Assembly: GCF_036017065.1 (NCBI RefSeq)
Contig: NZ_JAYXHR010000001.1
Location: 868,001 to 932,000, forward strand
Direction of reading: 5' to 3'
Source: Uliginosibacterium sp036017065
Lineage (GTDB): Bacteria > Pseudomonadota > Gammaproteobacteria > Burkholderiales > Rhodocyclaceae
DNA: 64,000 nt
Part shown: positions 60,666 through 64,000 of the stretch, one piece after another
How the letters are laid out: every line of letters begins with the position of its first letter
Numbering within the stretch: the stretch's first letter is position 1
The notes under the pieces: generated by a model
Database searches by the model: none
What the model saw: the letters and a program-made list of their open reading frames with translations, nothing else
What the model was told of the DNA's origin: nothing
Made by a program: the position numbers and the translations under genes

Positions 60666-61640
60666 TCAGGGAAGCAGGATCGTCGATCCCGTGGTGCGGC
60701 GCGCCTCCAGCTCGATGTGCGCCTGCGCCACATCCGCTAACGCATGGCGCTGGCGGATGTTGACACGCACGGCGCCCGACAGCACCTGCTCGAACAGATC
60801 GGCAGAAGCCGCCAGAAGGTCTTCGCGTCGGGCCACGTAGTGCGCCAGGATCGGGCGCGTCAGGAACAGCGAGCCCATGCGCGCCAGCGCTCCCGGCTCG
60901 ATGGCCGGCGCGGGCCCGGACGCATTGCCGAAGGTGACCATCATGCCCAGCGGACGCAGGCAGCTCAGGGAATCGAGGAAGGTGTCGCGGCCGATCGAGT
61001 CGTACACCACCGGCAGGCCTTCCCCGCCGGTGATCTCGCGCACCCGCTCGGCGAATTTCTCGCGGGTGTAGACGATGGTGTGGTCACAACCGTGTGCGCG
61101 CGCCAGTTCGGCCTTCTCGTCGCTGCCGACAGTACCGATGACCGTGGCCCCCAGCGCCTTGGCCCACTGGCACACGATCAGCCCGACGCCACCCGCCGCC
61201 GCGTGGATGAGGATGGTGTCGCCCGGCTGCACGCGATAGGTCCTGCGCAGCAGGTACTGCGCCGTCAGGCCCTGCAGCATGATGGACGCCGCCGCTTCGC
61301 ACGATATCTGCGGTGGCAGCTTGACCAGGCGGTCGGCCGCCACGTTGCGCGCGGAGGAGTACGCGCCCAGCGTCGCGTTGCCATAGGCCACGCGATCGCC
61401 CGCCGCGACCTCGGTGACTTCGCTGCCCACGGCCTCCACGACACCGGCGCCCTCCTGGCCGAGACCGCTCGGCAAGGGCAGCGGATAAAGACCGGAGCGC
61501 TGGTAGACGTCGATGAAATTCAGGCCGATCGCTTCGTGGCGGACCCGCACCTCGCGCGGCGAAGGCGGTGGCAGCTCCACCGATTCCAGTTGCATGACCT
61601 CGGGGCCGCCGTGCTGGTGGATGCGTACGAAGGTTTCCAT
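60666..61640 (-). CDS. qor: NADPH:quinone oxidoreductase (zeta-crystallin type)
   Basis: 324 residues from ATG (METFVRIHQHGGPEVMQLESVEL). MDR-superfamily fold without zinc ligands: GLNFIDVYQRSGLYPLPLPSGLG, GQEGAGVVEAVG, and NADPH-binding ILIHAAAGGVGLIVCQWAKALG. Reduces quinones by one electron in the characterised members. The longer upstream extension runs into the small barrel gene region and was rejected. Confidence 0.92.
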   Translation of the reverse strand: METFVRIHQHGGPEVMQLESVELPPPSPREVRVRHEAIGLNFIDVYQRSGLYPLPLPSGLGQEGAGVVEAVGSEVTEVAAGDRVAYGNATLGAYSSARNVAADRLVKLPPQISCEAAASIMLQGLTAQYLLRRTYRVQPGDTILIHAAAGGVGLIVCQWAKALGATVIGTVGSDEKAELARAHGCDHTIVYTREKFAERVREITGGEGLPVVYDSIGRDTFLDSLSCLRPLGMMVTFGNASGPAPAIEPGALARMGSLFLTRPILAHYVARREDLLAASADLFEQVLSGAVRVNIRQRHALADVAQAHIELEARRTTGSTILLP

Positions 61641-61681
61641 GCTGAGTCCTCGCGACTGTGGTCGTCCGTGGCAGCGCCTGG

Positions 61682-62131
61682 TCAGGGCAGGCGGAATTTC
61701 ACCTGGCCCACGAAGGCGCCGTCCACATAGGGTTTGATCGAAGGCACGACGAAGAACTGCAGGCCGGTCACGCTGCCGCGCCATTCCAGCGTCGGTGCCA
61801 GCAGGGGCGCCACCTCGGTCTCGTTGTAACCGGTCAGCGCGCCGACGGTAGCACCGACCCGCCAGCCTTCCGACAGGCGCCACGGATAGTAGTTGCCCAC
61901 CGCGTAGAAGGTCGGCTTCGACAGGCTGTTCTTGTAGTAGCCGACGGCCCAGGAGATCTGCTCGTTCCAGTCGCGCTCGTAGCCGATGCCGGGATTGAAT
62001 TCGTTGTGGCCGAGATCGCGCTCGAAATGGTACGAACCGCCACCGATGTTGATGAACTGGTCGGCCGCAGCGCTACCGGCCATCGCGGTACAAAGCGCCG
62101 CCAGCGCAAGCCTGCAATGCAATTGCAACAT
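61682..62131 (-). CDS. Small outer-membrane barrel-like protein
   Basis: 149 residues from MLQLHCRLALAALCTAMAGS (signal ending SAAAD). Alternating aromatic strands (YHFERDLGHNEFNPGIGYERDW, YYKNSLSKPTFYAVGNYYPWRL) and terminal GQVKFRL suggest a small beta-barrel or beta-sheet surface protein. Similar short proteins occur in Burkholderia/Xanthomonas and phage, with no secure function. It is 41 bases before qor on the same strand and divergent from parA. Confidence 0.7.
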   Translation of the reverse strand: MLQLHCRLALAALCTAMAGSAAADQFINIGGGSYHFERDLGHNEFNPGIGYERDWNEQISWAVGYYKNSLSKPTFYAVGNYYPWRLSEGWRVGATVGALTGYNETEVAPLLAPTLEWRGSVTGLQFFVVPSIKPYVDGAFVGQVKFRLP

Positions 62132-62235
62132 GTACTCCAGGGGTCGGACATGAGGAATGCGCAGTCTAGCGCGAGGGCAGCGGCAGGGATGGCACAAAGG
62201 TCGTCGGCCAGCTTCACGCTACCCGGCCCGGCGGG

Positions 62236-62241
62236 CATAAT
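62236..62241 (+). promoter_or_regulatory. Possible parA promoter -10 box
   Basis: CATAAT, 33 bases before the GTG start at 62275; a moderately good -10 without an evident -35. Confidence 0.3.
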
Positions 62242-62274
62242 GCACCGCAGCATTCCAGCCTCGGGAGAGTGATC

Positions 62275-63042
62275 GTGAAGCGCGTGGTGTTCAACCAGAA
62301 GGGCGGCGTCGGCAAGTCCACCATCACCTGCAACCTCGCGGCCATCGCTGCCTCGCAGGGTCTGCGCACCCTCGTGGTCGACCTCGACCCGCAGTGCAAC
62401 TCCAGCCACTACCTGCTGGGCAAGGCCGCCGATGACGCTGAACCTACGGTGGCCGACCTGCTCGAACAGACGCTCACCGTGCGTTTCGAGCACAAGCCCG
62501 CACGCGACCACGTGCTGCCCACGCCCTTCGACAACCTGTGGGTGATGGCGGCCTCCCCGCGACTGGAAGAACTCATCACCAAGCTGGAATCTCGCTACAA
62601 GCTCTTCAAGCTGCGCGAGGCTTTCGAGGAGCTATCGACAGACTTCGACCGCATCTACGTCGACACCCCGCCCGCACTCAACTTCTACACCCGCTCCGCG
62701 CTGATCGCCGCCGACCGCTGCCTGATCCCCTTCGACTGCGACGACTTCTCCCGCCGTGCGCTGTACGCGCTGCTGGAGAACGTCAACGAAATCCGCGGCG
62801 ACCACAACGAAGCCCTCGCGGTGGAAGGCATCGTGGTCAACCAGTTCCAGCCCCGCGCCAGCCTGCCGCAGAAGATCGTCGACGAGTTGCTCGAAGAGAA
62901 GCTGCCGGTATTGCCGACCTATCTCTCTTCATCGGTGAAGATCCGCGAGTCGCACCAGCTTGCGAAGCCGATGATCCACCTCGACGCACGCCACAAGCTG
63001 ACGCAGGAATTCATCGCCCTGCACGACGCGCTGGAGCGCTGA
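62275..63042 (+). CDS. ParA/Soj-family ATPase
   Basis: 255 residues from GTG (VKRVVFNQKGGVGKSTITCNL) with GGGAGA eight bases before it; a GTG two codons earlier is possible. Deviant Walker A KGGVGKST, DLDPQCNSS and YVDTPPALNFYT typify ParA. No parB follows; the next gene is a CHASE2 protein. In pseudomonads and betaproteobacteria such orphan ParA proteins position cell-pole or other cargo rather than chromosomes. The cargo is unknown here. Confidence 0.9.
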   Translation: MKRVVFNQKGGVGKSTITCNLAAIAASQGLRTLVVDLDPQCNSSHYLLGKAADDAEPTVADLLEQTLTVRFEHKPARDHVLPTPFDNLWVMAASPRLEELITKLESRYKLFKLREAFEELSTDFDRIYVDTPPALNFYTRSALIAADRCLIPFDCDDFSRRALYALLENVNEIRGDHNEALAVEGIVVNQFQPRASLPQKIVDELLEEKLPVLPTYLSSSVKIRESHQLAKPMIHLDARHKLTQEFIALHDALER

Positions 63043-63135
63043 ATCCGTCGGGGGTGTGCCCTTTCGTCGCGATGATCCGACCGTCTGGCCGCCTGTAAGC
63101 TTTGAGGTCACCTACCACTCGGCATCGCATACGTC

Positions 63136-64000
63136 ATGACGAAGGATTGCACCAAATATGATCCTCTCGTCCCGGACAGCCCTGCCGACGTAGCAGAAGC
63201 CTCTGCTGCGCCCTCGCGCGCGGGGCCACTGCCCTGGTCAACACGCTGGCTTGCGGTCGGCCTCACCGCGCTCGTCATGGGCACGATGGCCTGGATGCTG
63301 GACTTCCTGACCGACATCGAACTGGTCGACCAGCTCACCAAACGCGCCGTCGCGCGCTTCGTCGTGCCGGTCCAGGGCTTCTTCTACGGAGAAGGCTCCC
63401 GCAGGAACATCGTCGTCGTGCACATCGACGCACAGAGCCTGGCGGAGTCGGGCAGCGCGTCGGTCCTCCCCTACCGCTATCACGCGCGCGTCCTGCGGCA
63501 GATCGCCGCAAGGCAGCCGAAGGCAATCTTCGTCGACATCCAGTTCGAACAGACACGCGACGATCCGTCCATCGATCTCCTGGTGGACACCCTGTGCGAA
63601 ATCAAGACGCAGGGCATCCAGGTTTTCATGGCCGCAGGCGGCGACCCCCAGGGCGGTCGCCTGAGAGCGGAACTGGAGGTTGCCCGCGCAGAAGGCTGCT
63701 TCAGGAAGGTGTCGGTTTTCCAGACGCCTGACAGCTTCGACCGGCTTGCGTGGACGTATCCACTGACTGAACGGATCGTCGAAGACCACTACGACTCGGC
63801 GGCCCTCGCCCTCTACAACTCGCTTCACCGATCACCCCTCACGAGCGACACGAACAGCAGCATGGCACTGGTGTGGGGGACACGGAGCAGTGCCATGGGC
63901 CTCGGCTGGGCAGAGGGAAGAAGCGGTCGGCAGTACTGTCGCGACCGCCAGCTGGAAGATCTTCTGCCCTTCGCCGCCGTGCTGGGGTCTGTGCAGGAAG
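63136..64000 (+). CDS. CHASE2-domain sensor protein, N-terminal part, cut by window edge
   Basis: Open from ATG (MTKDCTKYDPLVPDSPADV) to the last base, 288 codons. A membrane helix at about 39-56 (WLAVGLTALVMGTMAWML), then an extracytoplasmic CHASE2-like domain: IVVVHIDAQSLAESGSASVL, YRYHARVLRQIAARQPKAIFVDIQFE. CHASE2 domains usually precede an adenylate cyclase, kinase or GGDEF output at the C-terminus, which is beyond the window. It starts 93 bases after parA on the same strand. Confidence 0.85.
   Translation, partial: MTKDCTKYDPLVPDSPADVAEASAAPSRAGPLPWSTRWLAVGLTALVMGTMAWMLDFLTDIELVDQLTKRAVARFVVPVQGFFYGEGSRRNIVVVHIDAQSLAESGSASVLPYRYHARVLRQIAARQPKAIFVDIQFEQTRDDPSIDLLVDTLCEIKTQGIQVFMAAGGDPQGGRLRAELEVARAEGCFRKVSVFQTPDSFDRLAWTYPLTERIVEDHYDSAALALYNSLHRSPLTSDTNSSMALVWGTRSSAMGLGWAEGRSGRQYCRDRQLEDLLPFAAVLGSVQE

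Noticed and set aside
1..64000. CRISPR array or prophage
   Set aside because: No regularly spaced repeats and no phage structural, integrase or lysis gene set were found.

Overview
The window is a dense, high-GC (by eye mid-60s %) chromosomal segment of a betaproteobacterium. The chain ndk-rlmN-pilF-rodZ-ispG-hisS-yfgM-bamB-der-hfq-hflX-hflK, the AccA and DnaE N-termini, and the absence of any plasmid or phage genes point to a free-living betaproteobacterium, most like the Rhodocyclales (Azoarcus/Thauera/Zoogloea type). The order-level placement is inference. No rRNA, tRNA, insertion sequence, CRISPR array or gene-free stretch over 300 bases was found.

Layout. (1) 1-11.2 kb, minus strand: one long housekeeping operon reading from ndk down to hflK, which runs off the left edge. 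It covers nucleotide balance, rRNA/tRNA methylation, type IV pilus assembly, cell shape, isoprenoids, histidyl-tRNA, outer-membrane assembly, ribosome GTPases and the RNA chaperone Hfq. (2) 11.4-18.5 kb: a carboxylate-uptake island. A tripartite tricarboxylate transporter (tctCBA) follows an orphan DctP-type TRAP binding protein, and both are divergent from a DctS/DctR-like two-component system. (3) 18.7-20.1 kb: a lone gene of visibly lower GC encoding a protein with a HEPN-like Rx4H motif. (4) 20.3-25.4 kb, minus: a YegD-type Hsp70, a lipoprotein-like hydrolase, a LemA/YgcG/TPM cluster and a YaiI-family protein. (5) 25.5-35.6 kb: a membrane-fused spermidine-synthase-like protein, a small lipoprotein, an ABC exporter, lrgAB, tilS, accA and a large uncharacterised protein. 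A long, highly structured inverted-repeat element sits between accA and tilS. (6) 35.8-45.9 kb, mostly plus: thyA-folA, an SDR threonine dehydrogenase, a glutamine amidotransferase, dnaE, two small outer-membrane proteins and a WbuC-type cupin; an EamA permease is on the minus strand. (7) 45.9-54.1 kb, minus: a PAS/GGDEF/EAL protein, acylphosphatase, SulP transporter, metG and a cysteine-cluster protein. (8) 54.1-64 kb: mrp, dcd, a DUF2799-like lipoprotein and a large basic amino acid decarboxylase on plus; a rhomboid protease, small membrane/periplasmic proteins, a quinone oxidoreductase and a small barrel protein on minus; then a ParA ATPase and the start of a CHASE2 sensor protein on plus.

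Most genes are housekeeping. The parts most worth a second look are the mixed TRAP/TTT/two-component island, the low-GC HEPN-like gene, the structured element plus terminator between accA and tilS, and the terminator-like hairpin in the decarboxylase leader. Starts were moved from the longest ORF wherever a ribosome-binding site, family length or promoter position favoured an internal codon.
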